Below are positions 32,165 to 41,178 of a stretch of DNA of 41,178 bases, piece after piece. Both the position numbers and the translations under genes were made by a program. The notes below the pieces were generated by a model that did no database searches, had not been told where the DNA came from, and worked only from the letters and a program-made list of their open reading frames with translations. The first letter of the stretch is position 1. Every line of letters begins with the position of its first letter. Source of the stretch: CAZSBB01 sp964605235 (GTDB taxonomy: Bacteria; Planctomycetota; Phycisphaerae; Phycisphaerales; Phycisphaeraceae); NCBI GenBank assembly GCA_964605235.1, contig CAZSBB010000050.1, positions 1 through 41,178 on the forward strand, written 5' to 3'.

Positions 32165-32608
32165 TTACAGCGTGGTGACCTGGCTGGGGCGCGCCGGGCC
32201 GATGCGGACCTGGCCGCGGAAGTTGGCGCCGGGTTCGATGGTGAGGCTTTGCGCCGCCAGCGAGCCGAGGACTTGCGCCCCGCTGTGCAGTTCGATTTTG
32301 CCGTGGACTTCGGCATCGCCTTCATAGCGTCCGTCGACGGTCAGTTCGCCGCACGCGAGGTTGCCGCGCAGGTTGCTGTGCCGGCCGAGGTGGACGTGGC
32401 CCATGGTGTCGACATCGCGGTTGTGGGCCTGATCGATCTGCACATCTTCGAGCTTGAAGGGCGCACCGCAGCGGGGGCAGCGGAGGGAGACGGCGCGTTT
32501 GCTGACCTGCACCGCCTGATCGCACTTGGGGCAATTGACGGCGCGGCTTTCGCGCGGCTGGGGCTTGCGCGGGTGCGTCGCCAGGGTGTGCGGCTTGAGA
32601 GGGCTCAT
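32165..32608 (-). CDS. Bactofilin with N-terminal zinc ribbon
   Basis: A 147-aa protein. Residues 26-47 hold a zinc ribbon (CPKC at 26-29, CPRC at 44-47). Residues about 65-140 are a right-handed beta-helix bactofilin domain (HVHLGRHSNLRGNLACGELTVDGRYEGDAEVHGKIELHSGAQVLGSL). Bactofilins polymerise into membrane-linked filaments without nucleotides. A zinc ribbon fused to this domain could give a nucleic-acid or protein contact; this is inference. It lies downstream of a second bactofilin gene on the same strand. Confidence 0.88.
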   Translation of the reverse strand: MSPLKPHTLATHPRKPQPRESRAVNCPKCDQAVQVSKRAVSLRCPRCGAPFKLEDVQIDQAHNRDVDTMGHVHLGRHSNLRGNLACGELTVDGRYEGDAEVHGKIELHSGAQVLGSLAAQSLTIEPGANFRGQVRIGPARPSQVTTL

Positions 32609-32675
32609 GGGCAGGGCGCGGACAACAAGCCTGGCCGCACGTCAGGCCAAGCTTTTGTCTGAAAGGCTGGGCAAA

Positions 32676-32799
32676 CGAACCACAGAGACACAGAGAACAC
32701 AGAGACCAGCACAGAGATTCGCTGCGAACCTTTTATTCAACCGTGTTCTCGGTGTGAATTTCTCGGTGCTCTCGGTGCTCTCTGTGGCTCTGTGGTTCA
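32676..32799. repeat. CACAGAG-type inverted repeat element, copy 1
   Basis: The left arm GAACCACAGAGACACAGAG (from 32677) and the right arm CTCTGTGGCTCTGTGGTTC (ending 32798) are complementary with a few mismatches, and both continue inward as degenerate ACAGAGA/ACCGAGA units. The central part is AT-richer. It fills the 211-bp gap between the two bactofilin genes. A related element lies at 40423-40548. Confidence 0.85.
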
Positions 32800-32819
32800 G
32801 ACAGTTTGGCGCTTGATGC

Positions 32820-33344
32820 TCAGTCGTGATGCTGACCGTTGCCGCCGGCGGCGCCGACCATCTTGCCATTGCCGTTGCCATTGCTGGAACGACGACGCTG
32901 GAGGATGTCGTCGAGGCTCTGGGGCACGGTGGCGACGCTGGGCTCGCTCTTGCCGTTGTTGTTAGTGCTCGCCACGGGCTGACCCTTGAGCAGATCGCCG
33001 GCCGCCTGGAGGGCCTTGGGGCCGACCACGACGCTGCCTTCGAAGGTCGCGCCATCGACGACGCTCAGGCGGGTGGTGTAGAGCTGGCCGGTCAGTTCGG
33101 CGCTGCCCAGCAGTTCCATGCCGTGCTCGGCGACGATGTCGGCCTGAGCTTTGCCGCCCAGCCGCAGCGCGCCGGCGATGACCAGGCCCTTGACCTGGGA
33201 GGAGTCGGTCAGTTCGAGCATGCCGCCGATGCGCAGCTCACCCTGGAACTGTCCCATGACGGTGGCGTCGCCCGAGAGCTGCATCTGGCCGGTGATTTTG
33301 CAGTCGGGGCCCAGGACGGTCTTGGTCTGGTCTTTGTCGCTCAC
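32820..33344 (-). CDS. Bactofilin (polymer-forming cytoskeletal protein)
   Basis: A 174-aa bactofilin. The beta-helix core (about 10-115) shows the typical GxxxxG/VxG repeats: GPDCKITGQMQLSGDATVMGQFQGELRIGG and LTGQLYTTRLSVVDGATFEGSVVVG. The C-terminal tail (about 120-174) is polar, Asn/Gly-rich and probably disordered. It starts with GTG at 33344, preceded by GTGGAG with good spacing. It is upstream of, and on the same strand as, the zinc-ribbon bactofilin, a pairing that suggests copolymerisation. Confidence 0.92.
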   Translation of the reverse strand: MSDKDQTKTVLGPDCKITGQMQLSGDATVMGQFQGELRIGGMLELTDSSQVKGLVIAGALRLGGKAQADIVAEHGMELLGSAELTGQLYTTRLSVVDGATFEGSVVVGPKALQAAGDLLKGQPVASTNNNGKSEPSVATVPQSLDDILQRRRSSNGNGNGKMVGAAGGNGQHHD

Positions 33345-33560
33345 GGTGGCGTCTCCACAGCTTGAGGTATCAGCGAATGCGCGACCGATGCCGCGTCTGC
33401 TCGTGCATCGACCGTTGCGGGGGGTTAGGTTGACTTTGACGACTGGAATAAGCGGTTCAGCAGGTTCTCGGACGCCCGGGCCGGCGAATTAACGGACCTT
33501 GCCCGGATTATGCGGACCTTGTGGACTGCGTCGTCGGCTGGCTGTGTCGCGCTGTCGGGT

Positions 33561-35909
<2,349 letters not shown>

Positions 35910-35924
35910 GAGCGGTTCCAGCAA

Positions 35925-35975
35925 GGTTGCGGCGGGAGGTTACGCAACCAACGTTTTTTCGCGTATGTTGGTGCG
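35925..35975. promoter_or_regulatory. Overlapping inverted repeats in a divergent promoter region
   Basis: GGTTGCG (35925-35931) pairs with CGCAACC (35943-35949), and ACCAAC (35947-35952) pairs with GTTGGT (35967-35972), extended by CGC/GCG. The two stems share bases and exclude each other. TATGTT (35964-35969) could be a -10 box for the sulfatase. Confidence 0.35.
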
Positions 35976-36032
35976 CCGTGTCAGTCATGGTAGGCCCGCT
36001 GCCGTCGGCTCACCACTTGCGAGAAACCCAGC

Positions 36033-37388
36033 ATGTCCCAGCGTCCCAACCTGCTCTTCGTGTTCGGCGATCAATGGCGCGCCCACGCCACCGGCTACGC
36101 CGGCGACCCCAATGCCGTCACCCCCGCGCTCGATGCGTTCGCCCGCCAGTCCGTGCATTTCACCAATGCGTTCTCCGGCTGCCCCATCTGCACGCCGGCG
36201 CGCGGCACGCTGCTGACCGGACAGTACCCGCACACGCATGGCCTGTTCACCAACGATGTGCCGCTGCATCCCCAGGGCCCGGCGCTGGGGGAATGCTTAA
36301 AGGCCGGCGGGTACCAGACGGCATGGATCGGCAAGTGGCATGTCAACGCCGGCGGCCGGGCGCATTACATTTCGCCCGACCGGCAGATGGGGTTTGATTA
36401 CTGGAAAGTGCTCGAATGCACGCACGATTACAACAACTCGCGCTACTACGTCGGCGGCGATCCCACGCTGCGGAAATGGGAAGGCTATGACGCGATCGCC
36501 CAGACGCGCGATGCGTGCGGCTACATCGCCGACCGGGCGGGGGAGGCGGACCCCTTCATGCTGGTGCTCAGTTGGGGGCCGCCGCATGATCCATATCAGA
36601 CCGCGCCGTCGCAGTACCGCGCCCGGTTCGATCCGCAGGACATCAAGCTGCGTCCCAATGTTTTCCCGGAGCATCAGGACCAGGCCCGGCGTGACCTGGC
36701 GGGTTACTACGCCCACATCGCGGCGCTGGATGATTGCTTTGCCGAGTTGCTCGCCACGCTGGAGCGCACCGGACAGGCGGACAACACCATCGTGGTGTTC
36801 TGGTCGGACCATGGCGACCTGGTGGGCAGCCACGGGCGCTGGGGCAAGCAGGTGCCGCACGCCGAGTCCGTGCGCGTTCCGCTGCTGATCCGCCATCCCG
36901 CAGGTCTGGGCGTGCAGGGCCGGGTGACGGATGCGGTGCTGGACACCTGTGACCTGATGCCCACGCTGCTGGGCCTGTGCGATTTGGACATTCCGCAGAC
37001 GGTGCAGGGCGTGAGCTTTGCCGAGCACGTGCGCCGCGGCACGCCGACGGGCGACGGCTCGGCGCTGTATGCGGCGTACGCTCCGTTCTCCAACTACGCC
37101 ATCATTCCGCGCTGGGGCGGGCGTGAAGCGCGCGGCCTGCTGACGGCGCGTTACACCTATGTCCGTGACCTCGCCGGCCCGTGGCTGCTGTACGACAACC
37201 ATCAGGACCCGTTCCAGTTGCACAACCGGGTGAATGACCCCGCGCTGGCGGCCGTGCAGGCGGACCTCGACCGCAAGCTGCAGGCGAAGATCAAAACCAC
37301 CGGCGATGAATTTGTGCCGGCGCCGGAGATGCTGCGGCGGTGGAACTATCAGGCGGATGCGACGGGCACCATGCCGTATTCCGAATGA
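36033..37388 (+). CDS. Type I sulfatase (formylglycine-dependent)
   Basis: A 451-aa arylsulfatase-superfamily enzyme. The sulfatase signature CTPAR (53-57) makes Cys53 the residue oxidised to formylglycine. Metal ligands are visible in LFVFGDQ (Asp13) and VVFWSDHGDLVGSHG, with His in IGKWHVN. There is no signal peptide, so it is probably cytoplasmic or exported by another route. Planctomycetes use many sulfatases on sulfated polysaccharides; the substrate here is unknown. It is divergent from the YyaL-like gene. Confidence 0.93.
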   Translation: MSQRPNLLFVFGDQWRAHATGYAGDPNAVTPALDAFARQSVHFTNAFSGCPICTPARGTLLTGQYPHTHGLFTNDVPLHPQGPALGECLKAGGYQTAWIGKWHVNAGGRAHYISPDRQMGFDYWKVLECTHDYNNSRYYVGGDPTLRKWEGYDAIAQTRDACGYIADRAGEADPFMLVLSWGPPHDPYQTAPSQYRARFDPQDIKLRPNVFPEHQDQARRDLAGYYAHIAALDDCFAELLATLERTGQADNTIVVFWSDHGDLVGSHGRWGKQVPHAESVRVPLLIRHPAGLGVQGRVTDAVLDTCDLMPTLLGLCDLDIPQTVQGVSFAEHVRRGTPTGDGSALYAAYAPFSNYAIIPRWGGREARGLLTARYTYVRDLAGPWLLYDNHQDPFQLHNRVNDPALAAVQADLDRKLQAKIKTTGDEFVPAPEMLRRWNYQADATGTMPYSE

Positions 37389-37412
37389 GGTTGGTTGGTT
37401 GCCGCAGGTGAC

Positions 37413-37432
37413 CCGCCCACTGGCGTGGGCGG
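37413..37432 (+). terminator. Hairpin after the sulfatase gene
   Basis: CCGCCCAC-TGGC-GTGGGCGG is a perfect 8-bp stem with a 4-nt loop, 24 bp after the stop. There is no T-tract; the following 60 bases are extremely G-rich. It could terminate or stabilise the transcript. Confidence 0.4.
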
Positions 37433-37510
37433 CTCGGGGGGCGCGGGGCGGCGCGGGGGCGTGGATGGCTTGGGGCGGCGCGGGGCGGCAGGGATCGCTA
37501 CACTGCTGTC

Positions 37511-37834
37511 ATGAATGCCGCCCGGCGAAAACCTGAGGACACGGACCTGCGCTTTGATGAAGCGGTCGCCAAGCTGGAGACGATCATCGATCAGATCGAA
37601 GCCGGCGAGGTGGGCCTGGAGGAAAGCCTGGTCCAGTACGAGCAGGGCGCCAAGCTGATCGAGCATTGCCGCCTGATTCTCAGCCGCGCCGAGCAGCGGA
37701 TCGCCGAGCTGACCGCCGACCACGCCGGGCGCCTGGGCGTCGCCGGCGCAGACGCCTCTGATGTTGCCGATGCGGATGGCGATTTGGATGACGCCGACGC
37801 CGCGCTGGATGAAATGGACGACGAGGAACGCTGA
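37511..37834 (+). CDS. xseB: Exodeoxyribonuclease VII small subunit
   Basis: A 107-aa XseB. The conserved core LRFDEAVAKLETIIDQIEAGEVGLEESLVQYEQGAKLIEHCRLILSRAEQRI makes up the first 75 residues and forms the helical hairpin that binds XseA. The C-terminal 30 or so residues are Asp/Ala-rich and are not part of the family core. The large subunit xseA is not in the window. It lies 54 bp upstream of the prepilin peptidase gene and is probably cotranscribed with it. Confidence 0.93.
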   Translation: MNAARRKPEDTDLRFDEAVAKLETIIDQIEAGEVGLEESLVQYEQGAKLIEHCRLILSRAEQRIAELTADHAGRLGVAGADASDVADADGDLDDADAALDEMDDEER

Positions 37835-37888
37835 ACCACCCGCACCCCGCCCGCGGCGCACTGTCGTCGTCGGCTCAGGACCTGCCGC

Positions 37889-39172
37889 TTGCTGGGATTC
37901 TGGCTCATCCTGTTTCTCATCTACGGCGCCTGCATCGGCAGCTTCCTGAATGTGGTGATCTACCGCCTGCCGGAGGAAAAGAGCCTCTGGCATCCGCCGT
38001 CGCATTGCCCCAAGTGCAACCATCAACTGGCGGTGTGGGAAAACATTCCCGTGCTGGCGTGGTGCTTCCTGGGCGCCAAGTGCCGCAAGTGCAAAGCGCC
38101 GATCAGCTTTCAATATCCGCTGGTGGAACTGATCACCGCGCTGCTGTTCGGCGGGTTGTATTTAGCGCTCTATCACACTGAGCTGCGGCTGACAGCCTTT
38201 GTCGCGCCGGGGTTGGAACAGACCTGGCCGGTGTTCGCGCTGTATCTGCTGCTGATTGCCGCGCTGCTGGCGGCGACGGTGATCGACGCCCGGCTGTACA
38301 TCATTCCCATCTCCATTCCCTGGACCATCGCGCTGCTGGCGCTGCTGGCGTACCCGCTGGCGGGACATTTCTATCCCCACGGCACGCAGGCGGCGGGCTA
38401 CGTCGTGGGCGCGACGGGCGTGAAGCTGGCGCTGGGCGGCGCGGCCGGGCTGCTGCTGGCGAATGTGCTGTTGCGCTGGGGGGTGCTGCCGCAGAGCTTC
38501 GCCGACGCGATGGCGTGGGAGGATGAGCAGCGCCAGCGGTACGAGGCGCAGCAGGCGGGGAAGGCCGATGCGGAGGCGCAAGCGTTGCCGGGAGCGGGTG
38601 CGGAGTCGGAGGCGCAAGCGTTGCCGGGGGCGGAGGGAGCAGTGGGGGAAGCTGGAGAAGCGAATCAGGACGCCACCGCGGACTGGTCGCGTCCGGATGC
38701 GTTTCTGGCGTATCCGCATGCCCGGCGGGAAGTGATGAAGGAACTGCTGTTCGTGCTGTTTCCCATTGCGGGCATGCTGCTGGCGTGGGCGCTGTCGCCG
38801 TGGCCCGGGGCGGAAGCCGGAACGCCGACCTGGCTGGGGGCGTTGTGCGGTTCGCTGCTGGGGCTCATCAGCGGCGCGGCGGTGGTGTGGGCGACGCGCA
38901 TTCTGGGCACGCTGGCGTTCCGCAAGGAAGCGATGGGCTTGGGCGATGTGCATCTGATGGCGGGGGTCGGCGCGGTGGTGGGGCCGATTGACCCGGTGCT
39001 GGCGTTTTTTATTGCTCCGTTCATCGGGCTGCTCGTGGCGCTGGCGAGCTACGGCGTCGCCCGGCTGGCGCGCGGCAGCGTGCGCATCATCCCTTATGGC
39101 CCGTCGCTGGCGGTGGCGACCCTGGTGGTGATGGTGCTGCGCGAAGTGATTCTCGGCCGGCTGCGGCTGTGA
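37889..39172 (+). CDS. Prepilin peptidase (A24 family) with a long central insert
   Basis: A 427-aa membrane aspartyl protease that cleaves and N-methylates type IV prepilins and pseudopilins. The N-terminal domain GSFLNVVIYRLP is followed by the zinc-binding cysteines CPKC (40-43) and CRKC (65-68). Catalytic aspartates are Asp133 (TVIDARLYIIP) and Asp353 in GLGD (350-353). About 80 extra residues (about 203-285), Ala/Glu/Gly-rich and hydrophilic, separate the two halves and include EAQALPGA twice (229-236 and 241-248). A TTG start is inferred, with AGGA at 37877-37880. The substrate may include the pseudopilin at 7202. Confidence 0.9.
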   Translation: MLGFWLILFLIYGACIGSFLNVVIYRLPEEKSLWHPPSHCPKCNHQLAVWENIPVLAWCFLGAKCRKCKAPISFQYPLVELITALLFGGLYLALYHTELRLTAFVAPGLEQTWPVFALYLLLIAALLAATVIDARLYIIPISIPWTIALLALLAYPLAGHFYPHGTQAAGYVVGATGVKLALGGAAGLLLANVLLRWGVLPQSFADAMAWEDEQRQRYEAQQAGKADAEAQALPGAGAESEAQALPGAEGAVGEAGEANQDATADWSRPDAFLAYPHARREVMKELLFVLFPIAGMLLAWALSPWPGAEAGTPTWLGALCGSLLGLISGAAVVWATRILGTLAFRKEAMGLGDVHLMAGVGAVVGPIDPVLAFFIAPFIGLLVALASYGVARLARGSVRIIPYGPSLAVATLVVMVLREVILGRLRL

Positions 39173-39208
39173 ATGATTGCAGGGCCAACGCATGTACCCA
39201 TTTGCTTG

Positions 39209-39283
39209 ACGAGCTGCGCGCGTCAGCAAGCGGTTGCTGCTCCTGCGCTGCGCCGTCACCCCTTGCTGACGCGCGGGGCTCGT
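39209..39283. repeat. Inverted repeat with 22-bp arms
   Basis: The arms 39209-39230 (ACGAGC...CAGCAAG) and 39262-39283 (CTTGCTGACG...GCTCGT) match with two mismatches around a 31-nt centre. Like the 191-bp repeat units, they begin ACGAGC and end GCTCGT. Located between the prepilin peptidase and the CDF gene; it may act as a terminator or be a dispersed repeat. Confidence 0.8.
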
Positions 39284-39336
39284 ACATCACCAGACATGGA
39301 TTTGCCCGGTGAGCGATGGCGGAACGTCCGGCGCTG

Positions 39337-39382
39337 CCGCATCAGCGCGTTATGATGCGGAGCGTTTGCGAGCCGCATCATG
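39337..39382 (+). promoter_or_regulatory. Three-arm alternating structure covering the CDF start codon
   Basis: CCGCATCA (39337-39344), TGATGCGG (39353-39360) and CCGCATCA again (39373-39380). The middle arm can pair with the first (8-nt loop) or the third (12-nt loop). In the second case the ATG at 39380-39382 is inside the stem (A39380-T39353, T39381-A39352, G39382-T39351 wobble). The same sites could instead be alternating DNA operator half-sites. Confidence 0.55.
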
Positions 39383-40390
39383 CCGGATCCCCAACCCCAT
39401 CCAGATTATCCCGTGCTGCACCGCACCGCGCGGCTGGCGCTGGGCTTTGGTCTTGTGCTGACGCTGCTGAAATTCGCGGTGTTCGCCCTGACCAACGCCA
39501 CGGCGGTGCTGACCGATGCGCTCGAGTCGATCATCAATGTCGCGGCAGCGCTGGTGATGCTCTACAGCATCTGGCTGAGCAATCGTCCCGCCGACGAGGA
39601 CCATCCCTATGGCCACGGCAAGGTGGAGTTTCTCGCCGCGGGTTTCGAGGGCTGGCTGATTCTCGCCGCCGGCCTGCTGATCGGCTATGAAGCGGTGCAG
39701 CGGCTGATTCATCCGGAGGCGATTGAACGGCTGGACCTGGGCCTCTGGCTGCTGGGCGGCGTGGGCGGGCTGAGCCTGGCGCTGGCGATCTATGTCTATC
39801 GCACCGGCAAGAAGCACCACTGTCTGCCGCTGATCGCCGACGGCAAGCATTTGTTCACCGATGTGCTTTCCACGCTGGGCGTCATCGTCGCCCTGCTGCT
39901 GGTGCGCTGGACCGGCTACTGGTGGCTGGACCCGGTGGCGGCGATCGTCATGGCGATCCTCATCCTCCGCACGAGCTGGGGCCTGCTGTGGGATTCGGCG
40001 CAGGGGCTGATGGATCGCCACGATCCGCACGATGACGAACTGATCCGCAAGCTGCTTGATGACGCCATCGCCAAAGGTGAAATCACCGGCTACCACAAGG
40101 TGCGCCACCGCCACGCCGGCGCGTTTCACTGGGTGGACCTGCATCTGCAGGTTGACGGAGATATGACCGTTCGGCAGGGGCATCGCACCGCCAGCCTGAT
40201 TGAGCGGCGGATTGAGGTGGCGCTGGGGCATGGAAACGCCACCGCGCATGTGGAGCCGGATGACGCGCTCAAGGGGAAGCAGGCGGCGCAGGCGAAGGAG
40301 CAGGCGAAGGCGCAAGCGGGGGAGGCGGCGCCGGCGGCGTCCGGGGGTGCGGCGGAGGGTCAGGAGGACCGCTCAGACGCAGCGCCATGA
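39380..40390 (+). CDS. Cation diffusion facilitator (CDF) metal exporter
   Basis: A 336-aa CDF transporter, exchanging Zn2+, Fe2+ or related ions for protons. There are six helices; site residues are in TM2 (TDALESIIN, Asp46) and TM5 (HLFTD, His157/Asp161), and HPYGHGKVEFLAAGFEG is the conserved cytoplasmic loop. In TM2 the usual DxxxD second Asp is Ser50, with Glu49 next to it, so metal selectivity may differ from FieF/ZitB. The C-terminal cytoplasmic domain includes YHKVRHRHAGAFHWVDLHLQVDG. The last 45 or so residues are Ala/Gln/Lys-rich. Translation may be controlled by the three-arm structure over its start. Confidence 0.93.
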   Translation: MPDPQPHPDYPVLHRTARLALGFGLVLTLLKFAVFALTNATAVLTDALESIINVAAALVMLYSIWLSNRPADEDHPYGHGKVEFLAAGFEGWLILAAGLLIGYEAVQRLIHPEAIERLDLGLWLLGGVGGLSLALAIYVYRTGKKHHCLPLIADGKHLFTDVLSTLGVIVALLLVRWTGYWWLDPVAAIVMAILILRTSWGLLWDSAQGLMDRHDPHDDELIRKLLDDAIAKGEITGYHKVRHRHAGAFHWVDLHLQVDGDMTVRQGHRTASLIERRIEVALGHGNATAHVEPDDALKGKQAAQAKEQAKAQAGEAAPAASGGAAEGQEDRSDAAP

Positions 40391-40420
40391 TTTTGCGGGG
40401 GCTTGAAAACCATCGCAAAA
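40391..40420 (+). terminator. Weak inverted repeat after the CDF gene
   Basis: TTTTGCG (40391-40397) and CGCAAAA (40414-40420) form a 7-bp stem immediately after the CDF stop, with a 16-nt loop. No T-tract follows. Confidence 0.3.
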
Positions 40421-40422
40421 GA

Positions 40423-40548
40423 ATCAAAACCACCGAGCCACAGAGATCACCGAGAAATACTCACCGAGAATATTGAGCAATCCTAAGGAGCAGTAGGCTT
40501 GCTCAGGCTTTCTCGCTGTGTCCTCTGTGTCTCTGTGGTGAGTTTTGA
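40423..40548. repeat. CACAGAG-type inverted repeat element, copy 2
   Basis: The left arm TCAAAACCACCGAGCCACAG (from 40423) and a right arm ending CTCTGTGGTGAGTTTTGA (to 40548) are complementary with several mismatches, again continuing inward as ACCGAGA/ACAGCGA units around an AT-rich centre. Same design as 32676-32799. It lies between the convergent CDF and His-rich protein genes. Confidence 0.85.
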
Positions 40549-40557
40549 GATGATTTC

Positions 40558-40998
40558 TTAGTGCTTGTGGACGTCGTGCCCATGAGCGTGCCCGTGATCG
40601 TCGTGGGCGTGATCATCGTGATGATCGTCGGCTTCCACCGGTTCGGGGCCGCGCAGCTTCAGCGCGGGAATGCCCAGCACGATCGCGGCGGCGAACAGGC
40701 CCACCGCCAGTTTGAGCACGAAGGGATAGAACGGCGCTTCGGTGAGGTTGGGCTTGATGAGGTCCACGGCCTTGGGGCCCGCGGCATGCGCGCTGCCGTG
40801 GTCGGAGCCGGCATGCTTTTCGTGCGCCGCGTGGTCGTCGTGGTCGTGGTGGTCGCGCTGGGCGGACGCAGGTTTGGCGTCGCTGGCGTAAGCCGGGGTG
40901 GAATCCAGCGGCTGGTCCACCAGGCCGCCGGCGACATAGCCCAGAATCAGGGCACAGGTGACGGCCACAGAGCGCAACAGCAGGCGGCGTAGCTTCAT
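40558..40998 (-). CDS. His-rich membrane protein, hypothetical
   Basis: A 146-aa protein. The N-terminal hydrophobic segment (about 6-28) is a signal anchor or signal peptide. It is followed by a His/Asp-rich stretch (about 48-75), a second helix (about 92-115) and a C-terminal tail in which nearly every second residue is His or Asp (about 124-146). The family is not recognised. The composition and the neighbouring CDF gene suggest metal binding or buffering at the membrane, which is inference. The ATG at 40998 has a GAGGA ribosome-binding site. Confidence 0.7.
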   Translation of the reverse strand: MKLRRLLLRSVAVTCALILGYVAGGLVDQPLDSTPAYASDAKPASAQRDHHDHDDHAAHEKHAGSDHGSAHAAGPKAVDLIKPNLTEAPFYPFVLKLAVGLFAAAIVLGIPALKLRGPEPVEADDHHDDHAHDDHGHAHGHDVHKH

Positions 40999-41125
40999 GT
41001 CAGATCGTTCCTCGCCGGGACGCGGCCGGGCTGGACATCGCTTCGGGGAGTCGGGAGGCCCAGGGGCGTCGCGGCGGTGAAAGGTTAATGGCTCTGGCCC
41101 GCGCGTCAACTGCCCCGGGCCAACG

Positions 41126-41178
41126 TGTAGGAACTCAATAGAAGTGTCACGGTCATTATGACAATAGAAGTGTCAGGG
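41126..41178 (+). mobile_element. Terminal end of an insertion sequence running off the right edge
   Basis: The tip TGTAGGAACTC (41126-41136) is followed by two identical CAATAGAAGTGTCA repeats (41136-41149 and 41162-41175). It is the mirror image of 5-53. The element body must lie beyond the window. Confidence 0.6.

Noticed and set aside
31544..32325. Several repeated open frames of 60-117 aa
   Set aside because: They arise from the 191-bp tandem repeat and share its periodicity; no ribosome-binding sites.

Overview
The window is a GC-rich stretch of a Gram-negative bacterial chromosome, most likely a planctomycete and perhaps from the Phycisphaerae. This is inferred from gene content, not from a marker gene. 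The main pointers are a prepilin-type FTLIELLVVISIIALLI protein with a C-terminal H-x-DG tail, a formylglycine-type sulfatase, a URO-D-family protein divergent from an AraC regulator, a DUF4838-like protein, a PhyH dioxygenase, two bactofilins, lpxK (LPS synthesis), and families of dispersed inverted repeats. No rRNA, tRNA or CRISPR array was recognised.

Layout. 1-800: an insertion-sequence end, then an IS200/REP-type tyrosine transposase between inverted REP-like repeats, then a 12-bp tandem array. 800-7,050: nitrilase/omega-amidase, an unknown protein, a solitary atpD with its own terminator, an SDR oxidoreductase, and lpxK-folP (overlapping). 7,200-10,260: pseudopilin-like protein, a small DUF2892-type membrane protein, and a DUF4838-like secreted protein. 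10,425-17,180: a promoter candidate and nuoJKLMN, the membrane arm of complex I, with His-rich loops in NuoL and NuoM. 17,300-20,470: a small membrane protein, URO-D and AraC genes facing apart, and an unknown 119-aa protein. 20,600-23,330 (minus strand): a coupled operon of permease, His-rich YcgQ-like partner and Fur-family regulator, probably a zinc system. 23,400-25,530: a class II terpene-cyclase-like gene flanked by AT-rich palindromes and an 8-bp tandem array. 25,640-31,550: AraC regulator, PhyH dioxygenase, APH-type kinase plus PDZ protein, and a large putative TIM-barrel enzyme. 31,550-33,350: a triplicated 191-bp repeat and two bactofilin genes separated by a CACAGAG repeat element. 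33,560-37,390: a DUF255 thioredoxin/DsbD-alpha fusion and a sulfatase. 37,500-41,000: xseB, prepilin peptidase, a CDF metal transporter with an unusual start-codon structure, and a His-rich membrane protein. The window closes with the other end of an insertion sequence.

Functional links. The pseudopilin-like protein and the prepilin peptidase belong to the same secretion/pilus pathway. The Fur operon, the CDF exporter and the His-rich proteins point to transition-metal handling. The AraC, URO-D, DUF4838, PhyH, TIM-barrel and sulfatase genes fit the polysaccharide-scavenging style of planctomycetes. The most unusual items are (i) a 20-nt sequence found three times in the coding frames of two unrelated membrane proteins, (ii) a perfect 29-bp-arm palindrome that supplies the stop codon of the cyclase gene, and (iii) three alternating complementary arms, the last of which contains the CDF start codon.
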